DNA of 64,000 bases from Monocercomonoides exilis (taxonomy: Eukaryota; Preaxostyla; Oxymonadida; Polymastigidae). The translations under genes and the position numbers were made by a program. Of this stretch, positions 1 to 13,446 are shown piece after piece. The DNA is taken from contig LSRY02000052.1 of the NCBI GenBank assembly GCA_001643675.2, forward strand, positions 434,001-498,000, written 5' to 3'. The notes under the pieces were generated by a model. It made no database searches. It saw nothing but the letters and a program-made list of their open reading frames with translations, and was not told the DNA's origin. Each line of letters opens with the position of its first letter. The first letter of the stretch is position 1.

Positions 1-3000
1 TATTCAAAAACATTGACTGAGGCCGGCTCTCTTCCGCTGGGGACAGCACTGCACCAATCGATGCTCAGCAAGCTGAATGTGAATGGGCTTAACTCGTTGG
101 ATGCGTCGTTGACGATTGCTGGTCTGTCCAAGGAAATAGCAAATAAATCGAAAAAATCGGAAGACTGGGACGAGCCCGTTACGCTTGAGAGAGCACGTTC
201 TGCGCTGACGGAGACATTCAACACTCAGCCGCTGTGGATTATGGACGAGCGCACATTCACAAGGCCTCAGTGTCGCATCCTTCCTGATCGCATCGAGGTT
301 GAAGGGTTCGTGCTTGTGCGGGACATGTCCAGCGGGATGATAAAATTGGACGATCGGCTGTTTTTGAGTGGAAGCACACGCGCTGAAAGATTGGAGCAGT
401 ATTCTTTTGCCAGAGCTCCGTATTATCGTGCTCGGATGGCGCTGCGGCTGAACCTGACAGTGGAAGAGATTACGACGGATGTAATTCAGGGGCTCAGAGA
501 AGTTGTGAAGACAGATAAGACACAGACAGACGAATTTGATCATCAGAATATTGCTATTCAGCTATGGACAAAGAACGAATTTGAAGACGAAGAAGAATTT
601 GAGGAGAAATTACTTGGAGGAAAAGTGCCCGAAAAGAAGGATAACTTGACGAAAGATGCTTCTGGAAGTTCCACTTTGAGAAGGGGAAAAGAAGGTTCTG
701 GGAAAGACAACGCCAAGTACAATGAAGAAATGTCGCTTGCGAAGCCTTACACAACCGAATACGAAAAGCAAAAGGAAAGGGCCGATTCAATTTTTCAACT
801 TATGAACACAAGGATTAGCGACATTGGAAAAGTTAGAAATGAACTCATGCATAGCAAAACTATTCATTCCAAAAATATAAAGGATTCTGATACCATGATA
901 AGATGTCTTGTTTGGCTCATTAAAAGTAAATTAAAGGAGAAATACATTGGAGATATCGGAAAAGTGTTGATGAGACTATTTTCCATTTTTACAAGTGTGC
1001 CAGAAATCACTCGCTATATTGTGGACAAAGGTTATCTCCAACAAGAAAACTTTGGATTCAGGTTCGACCAAGGAAAATGCTTCACGACTCTTTTCGCATC
1101 GATTGAAAACATTGTCGTTTCCAATCCGAACGAATTTGTGGATAGCCGCGAGCATATTTTGGAAGTGCTGAACCAATCGTACCACTCTGGGCTGAAGTAC
1201 AGCTATCTTGGGCGATGTTTGGAGTCATGTGCCTGTGCCTGCATCAAGACCCGCACCCACGCATTCACCGTAGCGTGTATGATGGGGCCTCAAGTCCTCG
1301 GTGCCTCGAGACATTTTCAGAAGAGTCTTATTGTCGGAGTACCAAAAGATCATCATGCTGCTGATTCTCAGAAATCTTCTAGTTCTCAGAATCATGATGA
1401 GTCCAAAGTTTCTGACAGAAAGCACCTCACTGAATCTCAAAAGCAAATATTCATGCTTTCATATTGCCTTGACCGCATTGAAGTGATCATTCCGAGTATT
1501 TTCGCATCGCTCCTCATGCTGAACCCGCTCTTTGTGGAGAAGAGAGGCAACGATAAAGAGTGCTATTTTGCAGCACATGATGAGGACTCTGCAGAGGAGT
1601 TGTATGGAATGCGCTGCAAAAAAGACGAGGCTGTTCCGCTGTGTACCAAATGGCTTTGGTGCATTCGAGTGATCAAAAACATACTCAGCCTGCTAACACA
1701 TCTCTGCTACGATTCCTGGGATGCGACACTTTTGTGCTGCACTTACAAGAGATTTCCGAATTTTCTGACTGTGGATGATCTCAAGTCGAAAAAGAAAGAA
1801 GGTCTCATCATAAAAGAGCAGAAAAAGAAATCCAGACATTCAAAAGGCAAATCACGTTCTAGAAAAGCACGGAAGCGCCGTGTAAAAGCCTCGCGATCAG
1901 GATCTGATTTAAGCGATGAAGAATATTTTCAGTCAGAGTCAGATGAAGGCTTTTCTGGTTCTGATTCCGAAGACGATGAAAGCAGTGATGACTCTGCTTC
2001 TATCTCTGATCCTTGCTGTTATTGCACTCCAAACTACTCTGCGATAAATAAACACCGAATGAAAACTGGCAAGAAAGGAAAAATTGTGCAAGGCTCAGTG
2101 AAGACCAATCCAGAAAACGAAAAAGAAATTAGTGAAAAGGAAAAGGAGTTAATGGGCTTGATCACTGAATATGAAAACTTCAAAAGAAGAAAGGAAAAAA
2201 GTATGACAAAAACGTTTGATTCGATATCGAACTATGCTGGGTTCGAAACAATTCAAATTCAGGGAAAGCAAAATGTTCTGGACTTTAGCATGGAAGGCCT
2301 TGGTAAAGTGATGTGTAGAATTCCAACTGCAAAGGATCTTCGCTTCAATGAACCGAAGTACATCACCGGTACGACCAATCCAGACGATGCACCGATTGTC
2401 CTGCACTTTATATTCTGCTGTCTTCTTTCGAAGATCGCGTCAGTCCGAAGAGCTGCGCTGGTTACGCTGATTTCGATGCTTAGTGTGCATAACAAGTCGG
2501 ATAGTCAGAACTTCGACTTGGTCATTACCCATATTCTGCGAGGGATGTCTGATGCGAAAATACCGTTTGCTCTGCGCTCGATGATCCAGCTGTTTGCGTC
2601 AACCGACAATTCGCCGTTGGATCCAAACAATTCGCGTGAGAAGAAGCTTCAGTCTGGTTCAAGAGCCATTGGGAAAGACCTCACAACAAATCTGGAGTCA
2701 TGTCTAGAGCGCTCTCAGACAGCTGTTCTTTGCATGGATCTGGTCGAGTCCTTTGTGCGCCTCTCGTTCGAGGCAAATGTCGACAAAGATCTCAGAAACA
2801 AGCTGGTCGGTGAACAGCTGCCAACAGCGTATGTCATTCACTGGGTGTCTCGATATGTTACTTGTGAGAATGTGGATGTCCTGGCTGTTCTGGTGCTGAT
2901 GGCCGATGAAAGTGTCATAAAAGTACTTATGAGGACGCATGTGCCATTTGTACTGCTTGAGGCAAGGCGTTCAGCAAGAAGGAAAATTGTATGCTTCTTT

Positions 3001-3342
3001 TTTTGTAATATTGTTGATCAGTTATACATTGTTTTATCTGTATTTATTTTTTTCAAATTAATTCCAACTTTTTGTTTGTGGATATTATCTTCATATATTT
3101 CCTTTTTCATTATCTTTGCAATGTTAATAAATATTTCTTATCTGATTATTTAGGCAATTGAAGCATTGTTACGAATGGTCAATACACAGAAGAATGAAAG
3201 CAAACCCTACAAATGGCAAAACACCGCTCTCAGAATTCTCCTCCCCTATTTATATGACTCTACCATTTGTGATGAGATCATTAAATGTTATCGTGACAAA
3301 AATGATTTTTTGGATTTGATGGAAAAATATACATTAAATTAA
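1..3342 (+). CDS. Large hypothetical protein, 5' end outside the window, two exons
   Basis: The reading frame is open from base 1, so the start lies upstream. Exon A runs to 2988. An intron at 2989-3153 (GTATGC...TTTAG, phase 0) restores the frame, and the gene ends at a TAA at 3340-3342, giving at least 1058 residues. Without splicing the frame runs into hydrophobic, AT-rich intron translation, which supports the intron. The first 500 residues are mostly helical with a cysteine cluster (CACACIKTR) near residue 405. Residues about 590-680 form a basic then acidic Ser/Asp/Glu linker. The region after about residue 790 has alternating hydrophobic helices (IASVRRAALVTLISML) suggestive of armadillo/HEAT-type repeats. 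I do not recognise the family and assign no function. Confidence 0.75.
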
Positions 3343-5787
3343 GATCGATAGTTGTGAAAATACTGAAAATGAAGCTGTTTATGATGATGTAAAAATTAAA
3401 CAAATGGCAACATCAGGCTATTTCTCGAATCAAGCTTTTTATCCGTTTTATTTTATTTTGATGTGAATTTTTTATTTTTCTCCAATTTTTACGGATATTG
3501 GATACATCAAAATTGAGTCATAGTATTAAGTTTGGTACTACTGACTTTCTGATAATTCTTATGTGACTCATCTTTGTATAAACTTTTATATTTCATTTAA
3601 TTCATTTGTAATTAATCTTTTTTTTTAATCATTTTTCTTATCATTACGTCAGCGTTATTTATTTTTCATTTTCAACTGACAAACTTGTTTGCCAACTTGA
3701 CTCTATACTCAAAGTTTTATCACTATTCAAATGTTATGTTGATTCGTTTTCGAACCATTGAAAGACTTTCTTTTTAAATTCTGTTTATCAAAATTCTTCT
3801 AATTATTCTGTTTTGTTTCTTACTTTTGTAGGCTTATGAGCTGTTAACAAATAATTTGCTGATATTGCTCAACATTTCACAAATCCTCCAAATTATACAA
3901 TCTTATCCATCTGGATAAGAAAGTTCGTATTTTATTTGATATGCTTTTGTTGACTCACGCTTATATTCCTTGGGGAATTACTGTTATTTCATATTGAAAT
4001 ATTCCCAATAGAGGTGCTCGCTTATTCGATTTATTTTGTGAAACTGCTTAATTTTTATTTTTTTGAGTCTTGTGAGTTTCTTTGAAAACTTTTTGTTTTC
4101 AAATATGTTTCCTTCATTTTTTAATTTGTTTTGCAATGGTTCAAAAGTTTCAACTTTTTTTTATCAAGATTTTTGAATTTTCTTTTAATGATTTTATGTC
4201 TCATCCGAAAACATAATCTCTTTTTATCATTTCACATTCATTAAAAAATCGTTGTATGTATTTTTAAGCACATCAGGTTAAAATGCAAAAAAGAGACCCG
4301 AAAATGTCATAACAAAATTCTGAGAAAATTTAGAGACCGCTCCAATAATATTGAACCAAAGAAAGTTGATCTGAGAAACAACTCTAACAATGGAACAATA
4401 GACAGTGGAGAAAAAAGTTAAAAATCAAAATCCAGTATTATAACATTTCTTTCAAACAACAAGAAGAACGACGCTTGAATGATCACTTTTGATTATTAAT
4501 TTCACAATTTTTTTCCTTATAAAAAAATGGACGTTTTCGCAACAATTGGAAAACAAAAAGATTTAAGCACAATATGTTATTTCATCAGCAATAACAAATG
4601 TCGATTTGATAACAGGTAGTGTCTTGTATATAAACCAAAGTCATAATAAAGACAAAATAAATGAAAAAGTATTTGACTTGTGTTGTGATTACAATACAAA
4701 ATATAAAAATGTTAAAAATATTCATTTTTTCATGCGCAAACTCAACATTCACAAAACCATACATACATGTGAAAACAAGTTAAAAAAACAAAAAGGTTTG
4801 AGATTTAAACGGCATAGTGAATATATCAAGAGATAAAGATCAAAATCTTTAAGAAAAAATTAAAAAATAGTTGAAATGCGAGAATATTTCAGACAACAAA
4901 AATGTTAAACAGAATTCATTTGTGTTTCTGCTTTGAAGCGAAACACTAAAATAAAAACAAAATAACCTCATTTTATTTGTTTCCGAATTCCCCATATGTA
5001 TGGTTGTTTCAGGTGTGAAAACAATGATATTCAAAAACGTTTGTTCACTGCATGAAGCATCTCATATAACCTTCTATTTATTTGAAATTCATCCAGTGCT
5101 GTTCTTCTTAAAATGATTTTCCATTGTTGTTTTGCCTATCGGATCATGTGAAAAATGCCTTCTCTTTTGATGTTTCAGCATATGTTGAGTATGCCCAACA
5201 AAACTACCTCTTTTATTGAATGAATCGGTCGAAACAATCAACAATTATTTGGAATCTGTTTCTCTTTTCATTTAAGTTTCATAGCTAATCTGCTCCAAAG
5301 AAATGAATTGGTTAATTAAAGCCTTTTCATTTTCTTTTTCATCTTTCATGCATTTTACTCAAATCTCTTTGCTTTTTCCAGATATGTGTATTTTGTTGTC
5401 TATTTGGCTCCTTTGAGCCAAAACGTACACCAAACAATCCGTTCAACTCACTTTGCACATTATCAATTCACAACCTTCTCTTCTTTAAATCACTTTGTTT
5501 TCAAAAACGCACACACAATTGTTATTCTTTTGTTCCAGTCGAATTTTCACTTTATTTCTCTCAATTAAAATCAAACAGCAGCTGCTTTTCTGTCAACTAA
5601 CACTTTCTTCCTTCCAAAAGTCAGTCGCGTTCCAGTCTTTTCCCTCAAACTCTTAACTCAATTTCATCTCTCTGCCTTTGCTCATTCATTCCTTTCTCAA
5701 GCTCCTTTCAAAGCAAAAGCAATCCAAATAGACTCTCCATCAAAATGCACCTTCTGGACCATATGCACCAGCACTCTCTCCGATGAT
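3343..5787. other. AT-rich intergenic region
   Basis: About 2.4 kb between two convergent genes. It is very AT-rich with many T and A runs. The short open frames, such as 76 codons near 4606, have no ATG-proximal context, no recognisable motif and the composition of non-coding DNA. The last 400 bases are pyrimidine-rich and probably hold the 3' untranslated region of the minus-strand gene. I see no RNA gene or repeat. Confidence 0.6.
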
Positions 5788-7978
5788 CTATTCATCTTCA
5801 AATTCGCTGTTCAGTTGAGGTGGTGTCGGCAGATCGACATCCAACGCATCGTCCAAAGGAAAATCTGGTGGATCATCTGGCGGTGGTGGAAGGTCCTCAA
5901 AATCATCAGCGCCCAACTGCTCCTCTGACTCTTCTGTCGGTGTGGGAGGAGCATCATCATCAGGAGCAGCCCAAAATACAGCGTTTTCATTTGTATTCTC
6001 ATCAGCTTCATCATCAGACACATCATCAGCCACATCCATCTCGTCTGGTGGAGCTTCCAGCGGTGCTTCTGGAAGGTCATCCAAAAGCACATCTCCGCTC
6101 CCCATTGCCAGCAGCTCCTCTTCTGGCAGTGGCAGTGGCGGTGTGTCTGGCACCGAAGACAAGTTCGACAGAAGCGAAGGCGGATCAGGCAGATCTTCGC
6201 TGATTTCTTCTCCGTCTTCTTCGCTTCTCCTCTCTTCAACCGCATCTGGCGCCTCTCCCAGCTCGCCAGACTCGCCAAACCTTTCCAGCTCTTCCGTTTC
6301 GCTTTCAAACTCATCAACGTCAATGTGTTGCTTGCTCTCAGTCTTTTGATGTTGCTCCTCTTCCTCTTCCTCCTCCTCCTCCTCCTTCTCTTCTTCTTCC
6401 TTCTCTTCTTTTTCTTTTTCTTCTTCCTCTCTCTCCTCTTCCTCTTCCTCTTCCTCCTTCTTCACCTTCTTCTTCTCCTCCTCCTCCTCCTCTTCTTCTT
6501 CCTCTTCCTCTTCCTCTTCCTCTTCCTCCTCTTTCTCCTCTTCTTCTTTCTCTTTTTCCTTCTGCACCTTCTCCTTCTCCTTCTCCTCCTCTTTTTCCTT
6601 CTTCATCTTCTTCACCTTCTTCTTGTCATCCTCCTCCTCTTCTTCTTCCTCTTCCTCCTCCTCTTCTTCTTCGGGTGCACTTTCATTCAAAAGAGGAGCT
6701 GGTAATGATGGTGACAGCGGAATTGTCTTTTTGTGTTCTGAAAGAGAGTCTGTTTGAGAACTAGTTTTGTTATTCAACAGCTTGTCCCTCTGTGACATTG
6801 CCTTTCTTTTCTCTTCTGTCTGCCCATCTGTTTCTGAGTCAGTGTGTTCGCTTGATTCATCATCTGATTCCGATTCTTCTTTTTCTTCTGCTTTTTCTTT
6901 ATCTTTCTTATCTTTGCTTTCCTCTTCCTCTTCTTCCTCTTCCTCTTCATCATCATCATCATCTTCTTCTTCTTCTTCTTCCTTCACTTTTTTACTTTTT
7001 TCTTCACTTTTTTCTTCTTCTTCAACTCCATCTTCTTCATTCATCTCATTGGAATCAGCATTCGTTATTAGCTCTCTTGTATCTGGTGGTGTCTCATCAG
7101 TTGAATTGTCTTCGTCTTCATCCAAAAGCGCATGAGCATTGCTTGTTTCAGCCATTTTGGCGCTTTTTTCTTTAGAAGCTTCCTTTTTGGGGTTGATGAC
7201 TGCTTCTGCAGCTGCCTGCAGAAATCCATTCGGCGAAGAAAACATGGGCAAAGAGAAAGGAGAAAAAACGTTATTGGCATCAGATGCATCTAAAGAAGAA
7301 GAAGAAGAAGAAGAAGAAGAAGAAGAAGAAGAAGAAGAAGAAAATGATGTTGAGGACGATGAAGATGAGGAAGAGGAAAAAGAGGTGGAAGAAAATGAAA
7401 TGAAAGTTGAGGAAGATTCGCTTGAAGAAGAAGAAGTTGGTAGTTCTGAAACAGTAACTGAAACAGAAGAAGAAGCAGAAGGAGAAGGAGAAGTGGAAGT
7501 GGGAGTTGGAGTGGAAGAGGAAGCAGAAGATGATGAAGCAGATCCATCTTGTCCATCAGCCTTTGCTTCATTTGCACGTGCAAGTGCTTCTTCTTCCATT
7601 TTTCTTATTCTTTCTCTTTCTCTTTCTCTTTCTGCCTCTTCGTCGTATTCTGAGGACTCATCTGACATCTCGTAATCATCACCTTCACCATATTCATCTT
7701 CGCCTTCGCCTTCGTCTTCGTCTTCGTCTCCATACACAACAATATCTCCATCGTCATTGTATTCGCCTTCTTCCTCTCCTTCTCCTCCTTCTCCTCCTTC
7801 TTCTCCTTCTTCTCCTTCTTTCTTTTCTTTCTTTTCTTCTCTGTCTTCTCTATCTTTCTGTATTCTTTCCATTTGCGCCCCTTCTCCTTCCTCTTCTTCT
7901 GCTGGGACAAACAGCCTGGGCGAGCTCACTCGCTCTTCTGAACCCATCTCAGCTGAAGTTGAGGGTTCCAAAGAAGAA

Positions 7979-8009
<31 letters not shown>

Positions 8010-8056
8010 AAGAAGAAGAAGAAGAAGAAGAAGAAGAAGAAGAAGAAGAAGAAGAA

Positions 8057-8089
<33 letters not shown>

Positions 8090-11000
8090 AATGATTCACC
8101 TTTCTCTGCTTTTATCTGCCTAATCGAAGGAACACGCGTTTGATTGTCGCTCTGCTCAGATTGAGGCTCAGAAGAAAGAACAGGAACAGAAGCAGCACCA
8201 GCTGCTGTGGCTGGAGTGTTGGCAGAGAAGTTCTCTTTCGCCTCCATGCTGTTCAGAAGCGTGTCTTTCCCGTCTGCTTGCGAGCTGGCCAGCTGCTTCG
8301 CCTTTGCGCGTGCTCTTCTCTTGGCCTTTTCTGAGGCCTCTTTCAGCATCTCCTCCATCTCCTTCGGGTGCAGCGACCGGACGATGTCTTCTGTCTTCTT
8401 AAAATCTGCTGCAAAAACAGCAGGCGGTAGGCCCATCGCAATCCGCAGCGCGTTTTCTGCCCGCTGTTTTGCTGTCAGCTTCGGCTTTTTAGTCAGTTTT
8501 GGCAATTTCATCTTGCCAATGTGCGGCGCTTTGGGGCCACATATCAATTCTTCAATGCTGATATCCTTCCTTTCTTTCTTTGCATTGTTCCTTTTGAGCG
8601 CTTTCTCTTTCCTCCGCCTCTTCATCCTCCTTTCGTATTCTGAGTCGCTTTCATCCGATCGCTGGTCATCTGCCGAGGAATACACAGAATAATCATCTGA
8701 TTCGATGCTGCTGCTGCTCTCTTCTTCCTCTTCTTCTCCCGCTCCTTCTCCTTTAACAGTTTTTCTCTTCTTTTTGCTTTCTTTTCCGCTCCCTTCGTTT
8801 TCATCCTCTTCATTCTCCCCTTCATCCTCTTTAAGATCGTTTTCTTCTTTCCTCACTTTCATCCGTTTCAAAGTGCCCAAAAGCTTCGTCAATTCAGATT
8901 GATCGCGTTGAAACGACTGATCAATTCGTTCTTTCGCATCTTCTGTAATCTGAGTGGGATCTCTCCAATTGACACAGCTTTTCCCCAAATAGCGTCTGAA
9001 CGAAAGAGGCAAATTCAGCTTGGCCATCTTCCGGAAAAGAGCTTCCACAGTCAACTCGCTCGCGTGGAGCTTGCTGGAAAGAGGGGTCCTGTCAAAAAAG
9101 AAAAGAAAAAGAAAGATAGAAAGAAAAAATAAATAAAATAAATAAAATAATTAGAAACATTGGATTTTTGAAATAAACAAATGACACTCAAAAATTATTA
9201 AATAAAGTCCAACTTACTCGAAAAACACAAAACAAAGATTTTTTTTTTTCCTTTTCCTCTTTCTTTTTCAAGTGAAAAAAAAGTTTGTTGAAATTTTTAT
9301 GATTTTTCGTCATTTCTTTTGCACACTCTTCAAAGCGAATGACTGCATTTGGCACTTTTTTCTTAAACAGTGCTGGAAGAACCACAAAAGGATTCTTCGA
9401 AACGTCAATGAACTTCAAATCAGTGCACTCAGCCAAAAGGCTTGGAAGAGTTGTTATAAGATTGTCTCTGACTATCAAACGCTGAATCTTCTTCCATTTG
9501 CCTTTGATAGCATTTTTTATATTCAATCAAAAAATAAATTCATTAAAATAAAAAAGAAAAAAAAAAACACAGCCACAAAAGATAAGCTTTGCAATCAATA
9601 ATAATCAACATTGCATACTGATATCTACTGGGAGCATCAAAATCTTGTTCCCTGAAAAGTCGCATTCAACGAGATTCTTAAGATCGGGGAGTTTTGTGTT
9701 AATGAAGAACGAGATAGTATTGTAAGACATGTCTAAATATTCCAGCTTGCCCAAACGAGCCAAATTGACTGGCACGTTTGTGAATTTATTCTTTGACAGC
9801 TTCAAAGCTTTGATGTCTTCGAATTTGAGAATATCCTTCGGAATTTCTTTCAGCTGGTTATCAGAAAAATCATAATATTCCAGTGTTTTCCAGTTTTCTG
9901 ATTCTATGTCAAATTTTGCGACAGAGTTGCTGGCATACGAAACATGACTCTTTTCATTCTTGTAATGCCATTCCTTATGTGAAGCAATTTCCAACATGTT
10001 GTATTCTAAATCGCAGAATTTCAGAGAAGATGATTCAAAAAGATTCGGACTGAGCTTAAATTTGTTTCCAGAAAGCGACAAAACATAAAGTTTTGTAAAG
10101 TTATTGATGAAATCTGCATCTATCTTTTCAATTGAATTACCAGCTAGCGAAAGAATACACAAATATTTCAGGTTGTAAAGAGATTTTGGTACCTGCACAT
10201 AAATGTTTTCGAAATAAGAGAAAGCATTAAGGCATTAAAACTTAAAACTTTTGCATCACAAATAAATAAACACATTCGACAAGCCAAAAGAAAAATACAA
10301 AAAATATTCCTTAGTTTTCATTGCATACTTTTTTGAACTTGTTCATCGATAAATCGAGCTCTTCTAAATTGGTTGGGGTATTTACTTCAAAAAGGTTATC
10401 ATCGTTGATGAGATTGTTTGACAGATCAAGTGAAATTAGCAACGGTGGAAGAGGAAAGTCGAAGAACTGAAAGAAGTTAGAGGAAAGACTGGAGAAATAC
10501 GTTATAAAAGCATTGTGAGTAATAAATAAATAAATAAATGTTAAAAAATAAAAATAATAAGAAAATGCTTTTGAATATTTATTTAAAAAACAATTTCAAA
10601 ACAATCATTTTTATTTATTCATCACTCTCTTTGAGAAATACACACATCAATCTTCTGAGGGATGAAAGCTTTTCCAATGAGTTTCCCACTGTGGTTAGTC
10701 CGTTGTGGGATAGATTCAGATAAAATAGATGGTTGTATTTGATCATTTCCTCCGGTTGTGGAAGAATGGTGATAGCATTGAACGACAGATCCAGCTCTGT
10801 GCAAAGAGCAGATGGATTAAAATAATTGGCAGGTGTTCCGTCATGTGAAGAATCACGTGAATGTTTATGAGATTGCTTCGAGTGGTGATGCCAAGCATCT
10901 CCTTCTTCATGTGCATCAGAAGAAGAATTCGCAATGGAATCGGGGTCAACTTCAGTATCAGAATGCTCTGACAATAAATCTTGTTCGTCTTCATCATCTT

Positions 11001-12385
11001 CTTCCTCCTCATTATCCTCCATAGACACTCCGATTAACTTTCCCGTATCTTCGATTCGATCAATCTCCTCTTCAATCCATGTTTTTCCTTTCATTTCATC
11101 AAACGAACCGTTGGCTGGATGAATTTCGTTTCGTTGTTTCTCATAAAATTTTCTGTGCCTTTTAAATGTACGTCGAACAAAACATCTCAGATCCCATATT
11201 GCTTCTTTATTAAGAAGCGGATGAATCGGCAGTAAATGAGGCGGAGGAAGAAAAACGATGCCCTTAAATCTGAGGTCTAACCGTTGAGGCTTCATTGGGA
11301 TCATTTGGTTATGCTCAATTTCCGTATTTGTTGTGTCATTTGCTGCAAATGCATCTGAAAAAAAACTCTTCTTTGAATTTTCAACTGAGTGAACGTGAGC
11401 AACGCGAGCTATTTGCTTTAAAAGTCCCAATATGTACCATTCTTTGTCATCCACTTTTTCAAGGAAAGGATAATCTCTATATAATGTTTGCCTTTCTATC
11501 TTTTGTGTACTCAGTTCATCCAATGAGCTGCCTTCTGATGTTGCCTCCAAAACAAACTTTGCAAATGATGATCGTTTTTCACATTCTTCACCAATCCTTT
11601 TTGACCTTTTTCCTATCGTTCGTGTTGTTAATTTCCTAAATTCCTCTGTGAAATAATCTTTTGCACACCAGTCGTCCAGAAATAAATCAGGAATGTCTAC
11701 AGGAAATACAGGATAGAACAAGACATCCACAGCGTTAATTTCTTGACGGATAACTTCAATGTCATATAGAAGAACTGGGCACAATACAGGCTCCTCGAGA
11801 CATCCATAAGTTACATGATCATTATCATGCCTTGAAAATACAATTCCCTTGTGAAGTTTTGTTGATAATATCCCAGATTTGGGAAGAATATATTGCTCCC
11901 AACAGTGATTTAGAGTTTCTTTTTCGTGCCACACTTGTGAATCAAGCCCCAGCATCACAATTGGTAATTCAGAATGTTCAATTTCATGTGCAATCTAAAC
12001 GAAAAACATATATTGATGAATAGAACGTCACTCAAAAATAAATTTTGTAGCAAACGGGTATCAAAGAAAAAAGGCTGTTTTTATCTCGAAGGCTGAATGC
12101 TAAAATTGCAACGTCCGGTGGTGCCATTGAGCCATCATTCTCCTTAATATTTTCCAAATCTTGCAAGGAATTTTTAATATGTATTATCTCATATGGAATC
12201 GAAAATATGCAAAGCTTCAACATACTGTTAATAGCAAAAAAATCTAACACAATTTTGTCATCTCCAAGAACCACAGTTCTTGGAAAAACTTCTTGCGCAA
12301 GTATACGAACAACTTCAGCGATATCTATCATTGCCCCAGCCATAACATAGCAGGAATACCGTTTGGTACGTTTGGTTCCATCCAT
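5788..12385 (-). CDS. Rho-like pseudo-GTPase / leucine-rich repeat / acidic poly-Ser protein, six exons
   Basis: I join six exons: 12385-12056, 11994-10646, 10488-10329, 10192-9619, 9501-9327 and 9088-5788. All phases match, giving about 1962 residues from ATG 12385. Donors are GTTTGC, GTGTGT, GTATGC, GTATGC and GTGTGC. Residues about 10-135 follow the Rho-GTPase order: a first strand with a P-loop position reading AGAMIDIA instead of GxxxxGKT, then FPRTV, then DVAILAFSLRDKNSLFSLIP, then PIVMLGLDS where NKxD would be. Nucleotide-binding motifs are therefore missing. Residues about 515-850 are leucine-rich repeats, such as LSSLRRLILSSNFF formed across the exon 2/3 junction. The last 1100 residues are poly-Glu, poly-Ser and Lys-rich, ending in a proline/aspartate stretch (PPPPDDPPDFPLDD). 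A scaffold role is likely but not shown. The exon 5/6 link rests on phase and donor quality, so two genes remain possible. Confidence 0.65.
6355..6680. repeat. CTT/CTC-rich low-complexity tract encoding poly-Glu
   Basis: A nearly pure pyrimidine stretch of CTT, CTC and CCT triplets on the plus strand. Read on the minus strand it gives long Glu runs with interspersed Lys in the acidic tail of the LRR gene. Frames on the opposite strand here are shadow frames of poly-Leu or poly-Ser. Confidence 0.8.
7980..8088. repeat. (GAA)n/(GAT)n triplet repeat encoding poly-Ser
   Basis: About 25 GAA units followed by GAT units on the plus strand. The minus strand reads TCT/TCA and encodes about 35 serines in the LRR protein. 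A shorter GAA run lies at about 7294-7341. The purine strand is the opposite of that in the poly-Glu tract of the same gene. Confidence 0.85.
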
Positions 12386-13440
12386 TTAAAATTTTTTAAA
12401 AAAGGCAATTACCACAATATTTTCCATTTTCAAGTAATACTTACCAACTTTTTTTTTTTGAGATTGATTTTTATTTTTTTTTTTCAATAAATTCAAATTT
12501 CAAAAGAAGAGAAAGGAAGAAAGTGTTAACTGATGCAGTGATATTGTGCAATAAGAATTTCAATCCTCTCTTTTAGTTGAAATAATCTTGCTTCATCTAT
12601 TTATTTCACTCCAACTGGATCATAAAAATTTTGCAGAAAATTGAAACGTCAAGGTTTTTCTTGAATGTCTGTTAATATATATATTTATTTTTCAATTTTT
12701 AATATTGTTCTGGCTCAGTCAATATTACATTATCATTCTCAAAAATAATTTTTTTTAAAAATTATTTCAAATGAAAATAGATAAAGAAGTTGACATCTAA
12801 AAAATCGTCTTTTACAAAAAATCAGCAAAGAGAGATCATACGGCCAGCAATGATTTTTTTCTTGAAAATACCCAAAACTGCATCGAAACCGAGCTTAACG
12901 TACTCATTAATTAAGGTCAATTTGAAAATTCTTTTCGAAAATTTAAGTATTTTCCAACATTATCAATCTTTCAGAGATAAAAATCTTTTATCAAGCCCAT
13001 CATTTTTTTTGATCATGTTTTCTGTAAGGTTTTTTTTTCCCACATGGGTGATTATTTTTGAAATCATAACTTATTTCGTTGTCTTGATTGTTCAAGGTTG
13101 TTTGTCATTGGGAAGAGATTTTTGATACAAATGCTGAATTCATCACGACTGTTTCAAAAACAAATGATTGAGCTGATATAAAGACGATGATCTCTTGAAT
13201 AAACCTGTTCTCTTTTCAGTGTTCATTTTCTAATATTCAAGGTAGTTATTTGAATCGAAAATTTTGAATGAAAAAATATGATTTCATAAATAATCACCCA
13301 CATTGACTAATTTAAACAAGAGAACTAAATGAATTAGGGTTAACGCTTAAAGAAATTTCTTTTCAATTTCATTTCATGAAGATATTTGGGCTTGAATATG
13401 AAGATAAAATTTCTTCATAATTCAAAAATTGTAAAAATAC
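12386..13440. other. AT-rich region upstream of the LRR gene
   Basis: It holds the presumed promoter of the minus-strand gene starting at 12385, then AT-rich sequence. An open frame of 111 codons at 12790-13125 ends in hydrophobic, T-rich sequence and shows no motif, so I do not call it a gene. Confidence 0.5.
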
Positions 13441-13446
13441 AGATGT

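Noticed and set aside
4606-4836. 76-codon gene in the 3.3-5.8 kb gap
   Set aside because: AT-driven amino-acid content, no splice or start context, and no similarity recognised.
6325-8902. Plus-strand frames rich in Leu, Ser, Glu and Lys across the acidic tail of the LRR gene
   Set aside because: These are shadow frames of triplet repeats; only the minus-strand frame connects to recognisable LRR exons.
9188-9526. A separate short LRR gene
   Set aside because: Its start codon is a TTG inside an AT-rich run and both ends match splice sites in phase with neighbouring exons, so it is exon 5 of the larger gene.
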